Positions 10,994 through 24,953 are shown, numbered from the stretch's first letter. The stretch: 64,000 nt of DNA from Phocoena phocoena (GCF_963924675.1 NC_089230.1:72035223-72099222), one strand, 5' to 3'. The notes: generated by a model from the sequence alone, not told the origin. A program made the numbers and translations.

Positions 10994-12738
10994 GTTATTT
11001 TGATAATGGGATTTATCGGATTTTCACTGCTGCGTTTCGGCCGCTGTACACACGCTTTATTCTCTTACGGAGACATATATATCCATGGGTTTTAAGATTC
11101 TTCCTAGTCAGGTATATTCCTAGGCGTTGAATATGTGGTGTTGGGTCCATTTCGTTGAGCAAGGAATAGGTTTTGTCTATTACATATTTGGCTTATGGAA
11201 AGTTATCTGTGCTAATTTCAGTCTCTGGTTTTATGCAACAGCCCAAGGCACCTTTCCCCATAAGCAAGCCCTAGTTGATTTTCTAAATTTGAGACCCTGT
11301 TCTGTTTTGTAATTCAGTTCATGTGTAGTCAAGTTTACATTCCGTGTATTAGTGATATCTTATGATGTTTCTTTTTCTGTGTGACGTAGTTCAAGTAGAA
11401 TCACCGTACCTGCATCCACTCACTATGCCGCTACGGGCCTGATGACACAGAATTCATTGCTGAGTGATACTGCATTGCACGTACGTGCCACAACTTCTTT
11501 ATCCATTTTTTCCTTTCTGGGATATTTACCTGGTACTGTAGACGAGCTGCTTGGGAACACAGCTGTCCCAAAATTTGGGGTGGCTCTCTGTTTTGATTTT
11601 AATTTCCCTAAGGAATAGGACCATAAGTGCAATTGCCATAGGCTGTGTTGCTTTATTTCTTACGTGTTTCAGGAAACACCATACACTTCTCCGGGGTGGC
11701 TGTTCACAATTTACATCCTGCCAATCAGCATAACAAGGCGCCCTGTTCTCCATATCCTGTCCTACCTTTCTGGATTTTACACTTTTTTCAGATGGCCCTT
11801 TTGCCGGGGGGCAGTGAGATTTCATTGTAGTGCAGATTTCCTTTACAGGCTTGCTCCTTTGGCCAAAAAGAGCGTATGCGTTTTTTCCTGAATATATTCA
11901 GGAAAAAACGCTTACGCCCTTTTTGGCCAAGTGCATCATTGTCGACGTTCTGCCTCTTTTCCTATGCTTTCAGGGCAATTCCAGTCTACCCCCTGCAATC
12001 GTTTTCCTGAAATTCTGCCACGCTTTCAAGTCCCCTTCGCAGGCTTTCTTCAATATATTTTTGGAGGAAAGCTGTCATTTATAACTCTGCAGGTTTGTGA
12101 ATTACAGTGCCCCTGAGCTCCTTTCTTCAACTCGCTTTCTTGTGAGCTGGGCACAAAACCGCATGATTGCTTCAGGCCCTAATCTGTTTCCAGCAGGGCA
12201 TGCTGAGCCTTTGTTTAATTCCTCTTCCTGGTGGGCAATGAGTGTTCCATATGCCCGTGCAGACACCTACAGCTAGTCTTTCATTGGTTCTCCCTATTCC
12301 TGTTCATCTTGCACAGAAATTGCAAGCTGTGACAAACAGGAGGTTAAAGGCACTGACTCTCCAAGCGGGGAGAGTGTTAGTAAAGCATCTGGAATGGTGA
12401 AACCGAGGACCAGGATACGAAAACTGAGTTGCATTTTAAATCGTTTCCCAATCACACGGTGGACGATACTCTGGATTTCCCATGCATGTTTTAGCTGGAG
12501 GAAGAATGCCTTGAACCTGGAGAGTTGGGACCCATGGAATGGGTACCATGCAGTATGACTTCAAAGGGTCTGCATTTGCTCACCAAAACTCACCAATGCT
12601 ATCAGCCTGAAGTGTCCAGCCTTATGTCTCAACCAGCTCTGGGTGTAGATGTGGTCAATCCCGGTTGCATCACATGCCCTGAGTGAATTATTTAAGAATT
12701 GCTCTCTATTTCACTGTCTTTGTGTTTTGTTTTCGAAA
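10994..12738. repeat. Satellite unit 7 (1,745 bp), minor ORF2 haplotype
   Basis: Middle copy of the triplicated tract. Palindrome 11859-11930, with the same two mismatches as unit 6. Confidence 0.9.
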
Positions 12739-14483
12739 GTTATTTTGATAATGGGATTTATCGGATTTTCACTGCTGCGTTTCGGCCGCTGTACACACGC
12801 TTTATTCTCTTACGGAGACATATATATCCATGGGTTTTAAGATTCTTCCTAGTCAGGTATATTCCTAGGCGTTGAATATGTGGTGTTGGGTCCATTTCGT
12901 TGAGCAAGGAATAGGTTTTGTCTATTACATATTTGGCTTATGGAAAGTTATCTGTGCTAATTTCAGTCTCTGGTTTTATGCAACAGCCCAAGGCACCTTT
13001 CCCCATAAGCAAGCCCTAGTTGATTTTCTAAATTTGAGACCCTGTTCTGTTTTGTAATTCAGTTCATGTGTAGTCAAGTTTACATTCCGTGTATTAGTGA
13101 TATCTTATGATGTTTCTTTTTCTGTGTGACGTAGTTTAAGTAGAATCACCGTACCTGCATCCACTCACTATGCCGCTACGGGCCTGATGACACAGAATTC
13201 ATTGCTGAGTGATACTGCATTGCACGTACGTGCCACAACTTCTTTATCCATTTTTTCCTTTCTGGGATATTTACCTGGTACTGTAGACGAGCTGCTTGGG
13301 AACACAGCTGTCCCAAAATTTGGGGTGGCTCTCTGTTTTGATTTTAATTTCCCTAAGGAATAGGACCATAAGTGCAATTGCCATAGGCTGTGTTGCTTTA
13401 TTTCTTACGTGTTTCAGGAAACACCATACACTTCTCCAGGGTGGCTGTTCACAATTTACATCCTGCCAATCAGCATAACAAGGCGACCTGTTCTCCATAT
13501 CCTGTCCTACCTTTCTGGATTTTACACTTTTTTCAGATGGCCCTTTTGCCGGGGGGCAGTGAGATTTCATTGTAGTGCAGATTTCCTTTACAGGCTTGCT
13601 CCTTTGGCAAAAAAGAGCGTATGCGTTTTTTCCTGAATATATTCAGGAAAAAACGCTTACGCCCTTTTTGGCCAAGTGCATCATTGTCGACGTTCTGCCT
13701 CTTTTCCTATGATTTCAGGGCAATTCCAGTCTACCCCCTGCAATCGATTTCCTGAAATTCTGCCCCGCTTTCAAGTCCCCTTCGCAGGCTTACTTCAATA
13801 TACTTTTGGAGGATAGCTGTCATTTATAACTCTGCAGGTTTGTGAATTACAGTGCCCCTGAGCTCCTTTCGTCAACTCGCTTTCTTGTGAGCTGGGCACA
13901 AAACTGCAGGATTTCTTAAGGCCCTAATCTGTTTCCAGCAGGGCACACTGAGCCTTTGTTTAATGTTTCTTCCTGGTGGGCAATGAGCGTTACATTTGCC
14001 CGTGCAGACACCTAAAGCTAGTCTCTCATTGGTTCTCCCTATTCCTGTTCATCTTGCACAGAAATTGCAAGCTGTGCCAAAGAGGAGGTTAAAGGCACTG
14101 ACTCTCCAAGCGGGGAGAGTGTTAGTAAAGCATCTGGAATGGTGAACCCGAGGACCAGGATACGAAAACTGAGATGCATTTTAAATCGTTTCCCAATCAC
14201 ACGGTGGACGATACTCTGGGTTTCCCATGCATGTTTTAGCTGGAGGAAGAATCCCTTGAACCTGAAGAGTTGGGACCCATGGAATAGGTACCATGCAGTA
14301 TGACTTCAAAGGGTCTGCATTTGCTCACCGAAACTCACCAATGCTATCAGCCTGAAGTGTCCAGCCTTATGTCTCAACCAGCTCTGGGTGTAGATGTGGT
14401 CAATCCCGGTTGCATCACATGCCCTGAGTGAATTATTTAAGAATTGCTCTCTATTTCACTGTCTTTGTGTTTTGTTTTCGAAA
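12739..14483. repeat. Satellite unit 8 (1,745 bp), minor ORF2 haplotype
   Basis: Last copy of the triplicated tract. Palindrome 13604-13675 has three mismatches, including ttggcaaaa in the left arm. Beyond 13,711 it returns to the general array type, with aatgtttcttcctgg near 13,963. Confidence 0.9.
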
Positions 14484-16222
14484 TTTATTTTGATAATGGG
14501 ATTTACCGGATTTTCACTGCTGCGTTTCGGCCGCTGTACACACGCTTGATTCTCTTACGGAGACATATATATCCATGGGTTTTAAGATTCTTCCTAGTCA
14601 GGTATATTCCTAGGCGTTGAATATGTGGTGTTGGGTCCATTTCGTTGAGCAAGGAGTAGGTCTTGTCTATTACATATTTGGCTTATGGAAAGTTATCTGT
14701 GCTAATTTCAGTCTCTGGTTTTATGCAGCACCCCAACGCACCTTTCCCCATAAGCAAGCACTAGTTGGTTTTCTAAATTTGAGACCCTGTTCTGTTTTGT
14801 AATTCAGTTCATGTGTAGTCAAGTTTACATTCCGTGTATTAGTGATATCTTATGATGTTTCTTTTTCTGTGTGAGGTAGTTCACGTAGAATCACCGTACC
14901 TGCATCCACTCACTATGCCGCTACGGGCCTGATGACCCAGATTTCATTGCTGAGTGATATTGCATTGCACGTACGTGCCACATCTTCTTTATCCATTTTT
15001 TGCTTTCTGGGATATTTACCTGATACTGTAGACGAGCTTCTTGTGAACACAGCCGTCCCAAGTATTTGGGTGGCTGTCTGTTTTTGATTTTAATTTCCGT
15101 AAGCTATAGGACCATAAGTGGAAGTGCCATAGGCTGTGTTGCTTTGTTTCTTACGTGTTTCAGGAAACACCATACACTTCTCCAGGGTGGCTGCTGGGAA
15201 TTTACATCCTGCCAATCAGCATAACAAGGCTCCCTGTTCTCCATATCCTGTCCTAACTTTCTGGATTTTACACTTTTTTCAGATGGCCCTTTTGCCCGGG
15301 GGGCAGTGATTGTAGTGCAGATTTCCTTTACAGGCTTGCTTGGTTGGCCAAAAAGGGCGTATGCGTTTTTTCCTGAATATATTCAGGAAAACACGCATAC
15401 GCCCTTTTTGGCCAAGTCATCATTGTCGACATTCTGCCTCTTTTCCTATGCTTTCAGGGCAATTCCAGTCTTCCCCCTGCAATGGTTTTCCTGAAACTCT
15501 GCCCCGCTTTCAAGTCCCCTTCGCAGGCTTACTTCAATATATTTTTGGAGGATAGCTGTCATTTATAACTCTGCAGGTTTGTGAATTACAGTGCCCCAGA
15601 GCTCCTTTCTTCAACTCGCTTTCTTGTGAGCTGGGCACAAAACCGCAGGATTGCTTCAGGCCCTAATCTGTTTCCGGCAGGGCACGCTGAGCCTTTGGTT
15701 AATTCCTCTTCCTGGTGGGAAATGAGCATTACATTTGCCCGTGCAGACACCTATAGCTAGTCTCTCATTGGTTCTCCCTATTCCTGTTCATCTTGCACAG
15801 AAATTGCAAGCTGTGCAAAACAGGAGGTTAAAGGCACTGACTCTCCAAGCGCGGAGAGTGTTAGTAAAGCGTCTGGAATGGTGAACCCGAGGACCAGGAT
15901 ACGAAAACTGAGATGCATTTTAAATCGTTTCCCAATCACACGGTGGACGATACTCTGGGTTTCCCATGCATGTTTTAGCTGGAGGAAGAATGCCTTGAAC
16001 CTGGAGAGTTGGGACCCATGGAATGGGTACCATGCTGTATGACTTCAAAGGGTCTGCATTTGCTCACCGAAACTCACCAATGCTATCAGCCTGAAGTGTC
16101 CAGCCTTATGTCTCAACCAGCTCTGGGTGTAGATGTGGTCAATCCCGGGTGCATCACATGCCCTGAGTGAATTATTTAAGAATTGCTCTCTATTTCACTG
16201 TCTTTGTGTTTTGTTTTCGAAA
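14484..16222. repeat. Satellite unit 9 (1,739 bp, shortest)
   Basis: A 7-base loss near 15,308 (gcagtgattgtag, lacking gacttca) accounts for most of the short length. Palindrome 15344-15415 has one mismatch. Its end shares catgctgtatgac with unit 0. Confidence 0.9.
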
Positions 16223-17968
16223 TTTATTTTGATAATGGGATTTATCGGATTTTCACTGCTGCGTTTCGGCCGCTGTACACACGCTTGATTCTCTTACGGA
16301 GACATATATATCCATGGGTTTGAAGATTCTTCCTAGTCAGGTATATTTCTAGGCGTTGAATATGTGGTGTTGGGTCCATTTCGTTGAGCAAGGAGTAGGT
16401 CTTGTCTATTACATATGTGGCTTATGGAAAGTTATCTGTGCTAATTTCAGTCTCTGGTTTTATGCAGCACCCCAAGGCACCTTTCCCCATAAGCAAGCAC
16501 TAGTTGGTTTTCTAAATTTGAGACCCTGTTCTGTTTTGTAATTCAGTTCATGTGTAGTCAAGTTCACATTCCGTGTATTAGTGATAACTTATGATGTTTC
16601 TTTTTCTGTGTGACGTAGTTCACGTAGAATCACCGTACCTGCATCCACTCACTATGCCGCTAAGGGCCTGATGACACAGATTTCATTGCTGAGTGATATT
16701 GCATTTTACGTACGTGCCACAACTTCTTTATCCATTTTTTGCTTTTTGGGATATTTACCTGATACTGTAGACGAGCTTCTTGTGAACACAGCCGTCCCAA
16801 ATATTGGGGTGGCTGTCTGTTTTTGATTTTAATTTCCGTAAGCTATAGGACCATAAGTGGAAGTGCCATAGGCTGTGTTGCTTTGTTTCTTACGTGTTTC
16901 AGGAAACACCATACACTTCTCCAGGGTGGCTGCTGGCAATTTACATCCTGCCAATCAGCATAACAAGGCTCACTGTTCTCCATATCCTGTCCTACCTTTC
17001 TGGATTTTATTCTTTTTTCAGATGGCCCTTTTGCCCGGGGGGCAGTGAGACTTCACTGTAGTGCAGATTTCGTTTACAGGCTTGCTTGGTTGGCCAAAAA
17101 GGGCGTATGCGTTTTTTCCTGAATATATTCAGGAAAAAACGCATACGCCCTTTTTGGCCAAGTGCATCATTTTCGACGTTCTGCCTCTTTTCCTATGCTT
17201 TCAGGGCAATTCCTGTCTACCCCCTGCAATCGTTTTCCTGAAATTCTGCCCCGCTTTCAAGTCCCCTTCGCAGGCTTACTTCAATATATTTTTGGAGGAT
17301 AGCTGTCATTTATAACTCTGCAGGTTTGTGAATTACAGTGCCCCTGAGCTCCTTTCTTCAACTCGTTTCTTGTGAGCTGGGCACAAAACCGCAGGATTGC
17401 TTCAGGCCCTAATCTGTTTCCAGCAGGGCACACTGAGCCTTTGTTTAATTCCTCTTCCTGGTGGGCAATGAGCGTTACATTTGCCCGTGCAGACACCTAC
17501 AGCTAGTCTCTCATTGGTTCTCCCTATTCCTGTTCATCTTGCACAAAAATTGCAAGCTGTGCCAAAGAGGAGGTTAAAGGCACTGACTCTCCAAGCGGGG
17601 AGAGTGTTAGTAAAGCATCTGGAATGGTGAACCCGAGGACCAGGATACGAAAACTGAGATGCATTTTAAATCGTTTCCCAATCACACGGTGGACGATACT
17701 CTGGGTTTCCCATGCATGTTTTAGCTGGAGGAAGAATCCCTTGAACCTGGAGAGTTGGGACCCATGGAATGGTTACCATGCAGTTTGACTTCAAAGGGTC
17801 TGCATTTGCTCACCGAAACTCACCAATGCTATCAGCCTGAAGTGTCCAGCCTTATGTCTCAACCAGCTGTGGGTGTAGATGTGGTCAATCCCGGTTGCAT
17901 CACATGCCCTGAGTGAATTGTTTAAGAATTGCTCTCTATTTCACTGTCTTTGTGTTTTGTTTTTGAAA
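16223..17968. repeat. Satellite unit 10 (1,746 bp)
   Basis: Palindrome 17090-17161 is perfect. The gtcgac hexamer just after it, present in most units, is changed to ttcgac. The distal part (cacaaaaattgcaag near 17,542, ccagctgtgggtg near 17,865) matches the distal part of unit 12, two units on. Confidence 0.9.
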
Positions 17969-19714
17969 TTTATTTTGATAATGGGAGTTATCGGATTTTC
18001 ACCGCTGTGTTTATGCCGCTGTACACATGCTTGATTCTCTTACGGAGACATATAAATCCATGGGTTTTAAGATTCTTCGCAGTCAGGTATATTCCTAGGC
18101 GTTGAATATGTGGTGTTGGGTCCATTTCGTTGAGCAAGGAGTAGGTCTTGTCTATTACATATTTGGCTTATGGAATGTTATCTGTGCTAATTTCAGTCTC
18201 TGCTTTTATGCAGCACCCCAACGCACCTTTCCCCATAAGCAAGCACTAGTTGGTTTTCTAAATTTGAGACCCTGTTCTGTTTTGTAATTCAGTTCATGTG
18301 TAGTCAAGTTTACATTCCGTGTATTAGTGATATCTTATGATGTTTCTTTTTCTGTGTGACGTAGTTCACGTAGAATCACCGTACCTGCATCCACTCACTA
18401 TGCCGCTACGGGCCTGATGACACAGATTTCATTGCTGAGTGATATTGCATTGTACGTACGTGCCACAACTTCTTTATCCATTTTTTGCTTTCTGGGATAT
18501 TTACCTGATACTGTAGACGAGCTTCTTGTGAACACAGCCGTCCCAAATATTGGGGTGGCTGTCTGTTTTTGATTTTAATTTCCGTAAGCTATAGGACCAT
18601 AAGTGGAAGTGCCATAGGCTGTGTTGCTTTGTTTCTTACGTGTTTCAGGAAACACCATACACTTCTCCAGGGTGGCTGCTGGCAATTTACATCCTGCCAA
18701 TCAGCATAACAAGGCTCCCTGTTCTCCATATCCTGTCCTACCTTTCAGGATTTTACACTTTTTTCAGATGGCCCTTTTGCCCCGGGGGCAGTGAGACTTC
18801 ATTGTAGTGCAGATTTCCTTTACAGGCTTGCTTGGTTGGCCAAAAAGGGCGTATGCGTTTTTTCCTGAATATATTCAGGAATATACGCATACGCACTTTT
18901 TGCCCAAGTGCATCATTGTCGACGTTCTGCCTCTTTTCCTATGCTTTCAGGGCAATTCCAGTCTACCCCCTGCAATCGTTTTCCTGAAATTCTGCCCCGC
19001 TTTCAAGTCCCCTTCGCAGGCTTACTTCAATATATTTTTGGAGGATAGCTGTCATTTATAACTCTGCAGGTTTGTGAATTACAGTGCCCCGAGCTCCTTT
19101 CTTCAACTCGCTTTCTTGTGAGCTGGGCACAAAACCGCAGGATTGCTTCAGGCCCTAATCTGTTTTTAGCATGGCACGCTGAGCCTTTGTTTAATTCCTC
19201 TTCCTGGTCGGCAATGAGCGTTACATTTGCCCGTGCAGACACCTACAGCGAGTCTCTCATTGGTTCTCCCTATTCCTGTTCATCTTGCACAGAAATTGCA
19301 AGCTGTGCCAAAGAGGAGGTTAAAGGCACTGACTCTCCAAGCGGGGAGAGTGTTAGTAAAGCATCTGGAATGGTGAACCCGAGGACCAGGATACGAAAAC
19401 TGAGATGCATTTTAAATCGTTTCCCAATCACACGGTGGACCATACTCTGGGTTTCCCATGCATGTTTTAGCTGGAGGAAGAATGCCTTGAACCTGGAGAG
19501 TTGGGACCCATGGAATGGGTACCATGCAGTATGACTTCAAAGGGTCTGCATTTGCTCACCGAAACTCACCAATGCTATGAGCCTGAAGTGTCCAGCCTTA
19601 TGTCTCAACCAGCTCTGGGTGTAGATGTGGTCAATCCCGGTTGCATCACATGCCCTGAGTGAATTGTTTAAGAATTGCTCTCTATTTCACTGTCTTTGTG
19701 TTTTGTTTTTGAAA
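17969..19714. repeat. Satellite unit 11 (1,746 bp)
   Basis: Palindrome 18836-18907 is among the most eroded, with four mismatches. Shares gaatatacgc and tttttagca variants with unit 1. Confidence 0.9.
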
Positions 19715-21460
19715 TTTATTTTGATAATGGGAGTTATCGGATTTTCACCGCTGTGTTTATACCGCTGCACACACGCTTGATTCTCTTACGGAGACATATA
19801 AATCCATGGGTTTTAAGATTCTTCGTAGTCAGGTATATTCCTAGGCGTTGAATATGTGGTGCTGGGTACATTTCGTTGAGCAAGGAGTAGGTCATGTCTA
19901 TTACATATTTGGCTTATGGAATGTTATCTGTGCTAATTTCAGTCTCTGCTTTTATGCAGCACCCCAACGCACCTTTCCCCATAAGCAAGCACTAGTTGGT
20001 TTTCTAAATTTGAGACCCTGTTCTGTTTTGTAATTCAGTTCATGTGTAGTCAAGTTTATATTCCGTGTATTAGTGATATCTTATGATGTTTCTTTTTCTG
20101 TGTGACGTAGTTCACGTAGAATCACCGTACCTGCATCCACTCACTATGCCGCTACGGGCCTGATGACCCAGATTTCATTGCTGAGTAATATTGCATTGCA
20201 CGTACGTGCCACAACTTCTTTATCCATTTTTTGCTTTCTGGGATATTTACCTGATACTGTAGACGAGCTTCTTGTGAACACAGCCGTCCCAAATATTGGG
20301 GTGGCTGTCTGTTTTTGATTTTAATTTCCGTAAGCTATAGGACCATAAGTGGAAGTGCCATAGGCTGTGTTGCTTTGTTTCTTACGTGTTTCAGGAAACA
20401 CCATACACTTCTCCAGGGTGGCTGCTGGCAATTAACATCCTGCCAGTCAGCATAACAAGGCTCCCTGTTCTCCATATCCTGTCCTACCTTTCTGGATTTT
20501 ACACTTTTTTCAGATGGCCCTTTTGCCCGGGGGGCAGTGAGACTTCATTGTAGTGCAGATTTCCTTTACAGGCTTGCTTGGTTGGCCAAAAAGGGCGTAT
20601 GCGTTTTTTCCTGAATATATTAAGGAAAACACGCATACGCCCTTTTTGGCCAAGTCATCATTGTCGACGTTCTGCCTCTTTTCCTATGCTTTCAGGGCAA
20701 TTCCAGTCTACCCCCTGCAATGGTTTTCCTGAAACTCTGCCCCGCTTTCAAGTCCCCTTCGCAGGCTTACTTCAATATATTTTTGGAGGATAGCTGTCAT
20801 TTATAACTCTGCAGGTTTGTGAAGTACAGTGCCCCTGAGCTCCTTTCTTCAACTCGCTTTCTTGTGAGCTGGGCACAAAACCGCAGGATTGCTTCAGGCC
20901 CTAATCTGTTTCCAGCAGGGCACACTGAGCCTTTGTTTAATTCCTCTTCCTGGTGGGCAATGAGCGTTACATTTGCCCGTGCAGACACCTACAGCTAGTC
21001 TCTCATTGGTTCTCCCTATTCCTGTTCATCTTGCACAAAAATTGCAAGCTGTGCCAAAGAGGAGGTTAAAGGCACTGACTCTCCAAGTGGGGAGAGTGTT
21101 AGTAAAGCATCTGGAATGGTGAACCCGAGGACCAGGATACGAAAACTGAGATGCATTTTAAATAGTTTCCCAATCACACGGTGGACGATACTCTGGGTTT
21201 CCCATGCATGTTTTAGCTGGAGGAAGAATCCCTTGAACCTGGAGAGTTGGGACCCATGGAATGGTTACCATGCAGTATGACTTCAAAGGGTCTGCATTTG
21301 CTCACCGAAACTCACCAATGCTATCAGCCTGAAGTGTCCAGCCTTATGTCTCAACCAGCTGTGGGTGTAGATGTGGTCAATCCCGGTTGCATCACATGCC
21401 CTGAGTGAATTGTTTAAGAATTGCTCTCTATTTCACTGTCTTTGTGTTTTGTTTTTGAAA
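19715..21460. repeat. Satellite unit 12 (1,746 bp)
   Basis: Palindrome 20582-20653 has the two mismatches seen in unit 2, and the gtcatgtctattac variant near 19,892 is also shared with unit 2 (2,446). Confidence 0.9.
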
Positions 21461-23206
21461 TTTATTTTGATAATGGGAGTTATCGGATTTTCACCGCTGT
21501 GTTTATGCCGCTGTACACATCCTTGATTCTCTTACGGAGACATATAAATCCATGGGTGTTAAGATTCTTCGCAGTCAGGTATATTCCTAGGCGTTGAATA
21601 TGTGGTGTTGGGTCCATTTCGTTGAGCAAGGAGTAGGTCTTGTCTATTACATATTTGGCTTATGGAATGTTATCTGTGCTAATTTCAGTCTCTGCTTTTA
21701 TGCAGCACCCCAACGCACCTTTCCCCATAAGCAAGCACTAGTTGGTTTTCTAAATTTGAGACCCTGTTCTGTTTTGTAATTCAGTTCATGTGTAGTCAAG
21801 TTTACATTCCGTGTATTAGTGATATCTTATGATGTTTCTTTTTCTGTGTGACGTAGTTCACGTAGAATCACCGTACCTGCATCCACTCACTATGCCGCTA
21901 CGGGCCTGATGACCCAGATTTCATTGCTGAGTGATATTGCATTGTACGTACGTGCCACAACTTCTTTATCCATTTTTTGCTTTCTGGGATATTTACCTGA
22001 TACTGTAGACGAGCTTCTTGTGAACACAGCCGTCCCAAATATTGGGGTGGCTGTCTGTTTTTGATTTTAAGTTCCGTAAGCTATAGGACCATAAGTGGAA
22101 GTGCCATAGGCTGTGTTGCTTTGTTTCTTACGTGTTTCAGGAAACACCATACACTTCTCCAGGGTGGCTGCTGGCAATTTACATCCTGCCAATCAGCATA
22201 ACAAGGCTCCCTGTTCTCCATATCCTGTCCTACCTTTCAGGATTTTACACTTTTTTCAGATGGCCCTTTTGCCACGGGGGCAGTGAGACTTCATTGTAGT
22301 GCAGATTTCCTTTACAGGCTTGCTTGGTTGGCCAAAAAGGGCGTATGCGTGTTTTCCTGAATATATTCAGGAAAACACGCATACGCCCTTTTTGGCCAAG
22401 TCATCATTGTCGACGTTATGCCTCTTTTCCTATGCTTTCAGGGCAATTCCAGTCTACCCCCTGCAATGGTTTTCCTGAAACTCTGCCCCGCTTTCAAGTC
22501 CACTTCGCAGGCTTACTTCAATATATTTTTGGAGGATAGCTGTCATTTATAACTCTGCAGGTTTGTGAATTACAGTGCCCCTGAGCTCCTTTCTTCAACT
22601 CGCTTTCTTGTTAGCTGGGCACAAAACCGCAGGATTGCTTCAGGCACTAATCTCTTTCCAGCAGGGCATGCTAAGCGTTTGGTTAATTCCTCTTCCTGGT
22701 GGGAAATGAGCATTATATTTGCCCGTGCAGACACCTACAGCTAGTCTCTCATTGGTTCTCCCTATTCCTGTTCATCTTGCACAGAAATTGCAAGCTGTGC
22801 CAAACAGGAGGTTAAAGGCACTGACTCTCCAAGCGGGTAGAGTGTTAGTAAAGCATCTGGAATGGTGAACCCGAGGACCAGGATACGAAAACTGAGATGC
22901 ATTTTAAATCGTTTCCCAATCACACGGTGGACGATACTCTGGGTTTCCCATGCATGTTTTAGCTGGAGGGAGAATCCCTTGAACCTGGAGAGTTGGGACC
23001 CATGGAATGGGTACCATGCAGTATGACTTCAAAGGGTCTGCATTTGCTCACCAAAACTCACCAATGCTATCAGCCTGAAGTGTCCAGCCTTATGTCTCAA
23101 CCAGCTGTGGGTGTAGATGTGGTCAATCCCGGTTGCATCACATGCACTGAGTGAATTGTTTAAGAATTGCTCTCTATTTCACTGTCTTTGTGTTTTGTTT
23201 TTGAAA
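21461..23206. repeat. Satellite unit 13 (1,746 bp), both arms changed
   Basis: Palindrome 22328-22399 is perfect although it carries the aaaacacgc right arm. The left arm has the matching gcgtgtttt, whereas relatives with this right arm (units 2, 3, 9, 12) keep gcgtttttt. Confidence 0.9.
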
Positions 23207-24953
23207 TTTATTTTGATAATGGGATTTATCGGATTTTCACTGCTGCGTTTATGCCGCTGTACACACGCTTGATTCTCTTACGGAGACATATAAATCCATG
23301 GGTTTTAAGATTCTTCCTAGTCAGGTATATTCCTAGGCGTTGAATATGTGGTGTTGAGTCCATTTCGTTGAGCAAGGAGTAGGTCTTGTCTATTACATAT
23401 TTAGCTTATGGAAAGTTATCTGTGCTAATTTAAGTCTCTGGTTTTATGCAGCATCCCAACGCACATTTCCCCTTAAGCAAGCACTAGTTGGTTTTCAAAA
23501 TTTGAGACCCTGTTCTGTTTTATAATTCAGTTCATGTGTATTTAAATTTACATTCCGTGTATTAGTGATATCTTATGATGTTTCTTTTTCTGTGTGATGT
23601 AGTTCACGTAGAATCACCGTACCTGCATCCACTCACTATGCCGCTACGGGCCTGATGACACACATTACATTGCTGAGTGATAATGCATTGCACGTACGTG
23701 CCACAACTTCTTTATCCATTTTTTGCTTTCTGGGTTATTTACCTGGTACTGTAGACGAGCTTCTTGTGAACACAGCCGTCCCAAATATTGGGGTGGCTGT
23801 CTGTTTCTGATTTTAATTTCCGTAAGCTATAGGACCATAAGTGGAAGTGCCATAGGCTGTGTTGGTTTGTTTCGTACGTGTTTCAGGAAACACCATACAC
23901 TTCTCCAGGGTGGCTGCTGGCAATTTACATCCTGCCAATCAGCATAACAAGGCTCCCTGTTCTCCATATCCTGTCCTACCTTTCTGGATTTTACACTTTT
24001 TTCAGATGGCCCTTTTGCCCATGGGGGCAGTGAGATTTCATTGTAGTGCAGATTTCCTTTACAGGCTTGCTTGGTTGGCCAAAAAGGGCGTATGCGTTTT
24101 TTCCTGAATATATTCAGGAAAAAACGCATACGCCCTTTTTGGCCAAGTGCATCATTGTCGACGTTGTGCCTCTTTTCCTATGCTTTCAGGGCAATTCCTG
24201 TCTACCCCCTGCAATCGTTTTCCTGAAATTCAGCCCCACTTTCAAGTCCCCTTCGCAGGCTTACTTCAATATATTTTGGAGGATAGCTGTCATTTATAAC
24301 TCTGCAGGTTTGTGAATTACAGTGCCCCTGAGCTCCTTTCTTCAACTCGCTTTCTTGTGAGCTGGGCACAAAACCGCAGGATTGCTTCAGGCCCTAATCT
24401 GTTTCCAGCAGGGCACACTGAGCCTTTGTTTAATTCCTCTTCCTGGTGGGCAATGAGCGTTACATTTGCCCGTGCAGACACCTACAGCTAGTCTCTCATT
24501 GGTTCTCCCTATTCCTGTTCATCTTGCACAGAAATTGCAAGATGTGCGAAACAGGAGATTAAAGACACTGACTCTCAAAGCGGGGAGAGTGTTAGTAAAG
24601 CATCTGGAATGGTGAATCCGAGGACCAGGAAACGAAAACTGAGATGCATTTTAAATCATTTCCCAATCACACGGTGGACGATACTCTGGGTTTCCCATGC
24701 ATGTTTTAGCTGGAGGAAGATTCCCTTGAACCTGGAGAGTTGGGACCCATGGAATGGGTACCATGCAGTATGACTTAAAAGGGTCTGCATTTGCTCACCG
24801 AAACTCACCAATGCTATCAGCCTGAAGTGTCCAGCCTTATGTCTCAACCAGCTCTGGGTGTAGATGTATTAAATCCCGGTTGCATCACATGCCCTGAGTG
24901 AATTATTTAAGAATTGCTCTCTATTGCACTGTCTTTGTGTTTTGTTTTCGAAA
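23207..24953. repeat. Satellite unit 14 (1,747 bp)
   Basis: Palindrome 24075-24146 is perfect. Variant gtatttaaattta near 23,537 recurs in units 21 and 22. G-run interrupted as gcccatggggg near 24,018. From about 24,283 it is the first copy of the second triplicated tract. Confidence 0.9.

Larger units (their letters stand above)
8430..13675. repeat. Three nearly identical tandem copies, 1,745-bp period
   Basis: Copies run about 8,430-10,174, 10,175-11,919 and 11,920-13,664 with only a handful of differences seen by eye. Examples are gcccgtgcag versus gcccatgcag at 10,508, gtcagtcccgg at 9,163 versus gtcaatcccgg, and four changes near the end of copy three (gtagtttaag, ctccaggg, ggcgacctg, ttggcaaaa). 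Identity stops at tatgatttc near 13,711. This indicates recent local amplification of a single unit. Confidence 0.85.
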
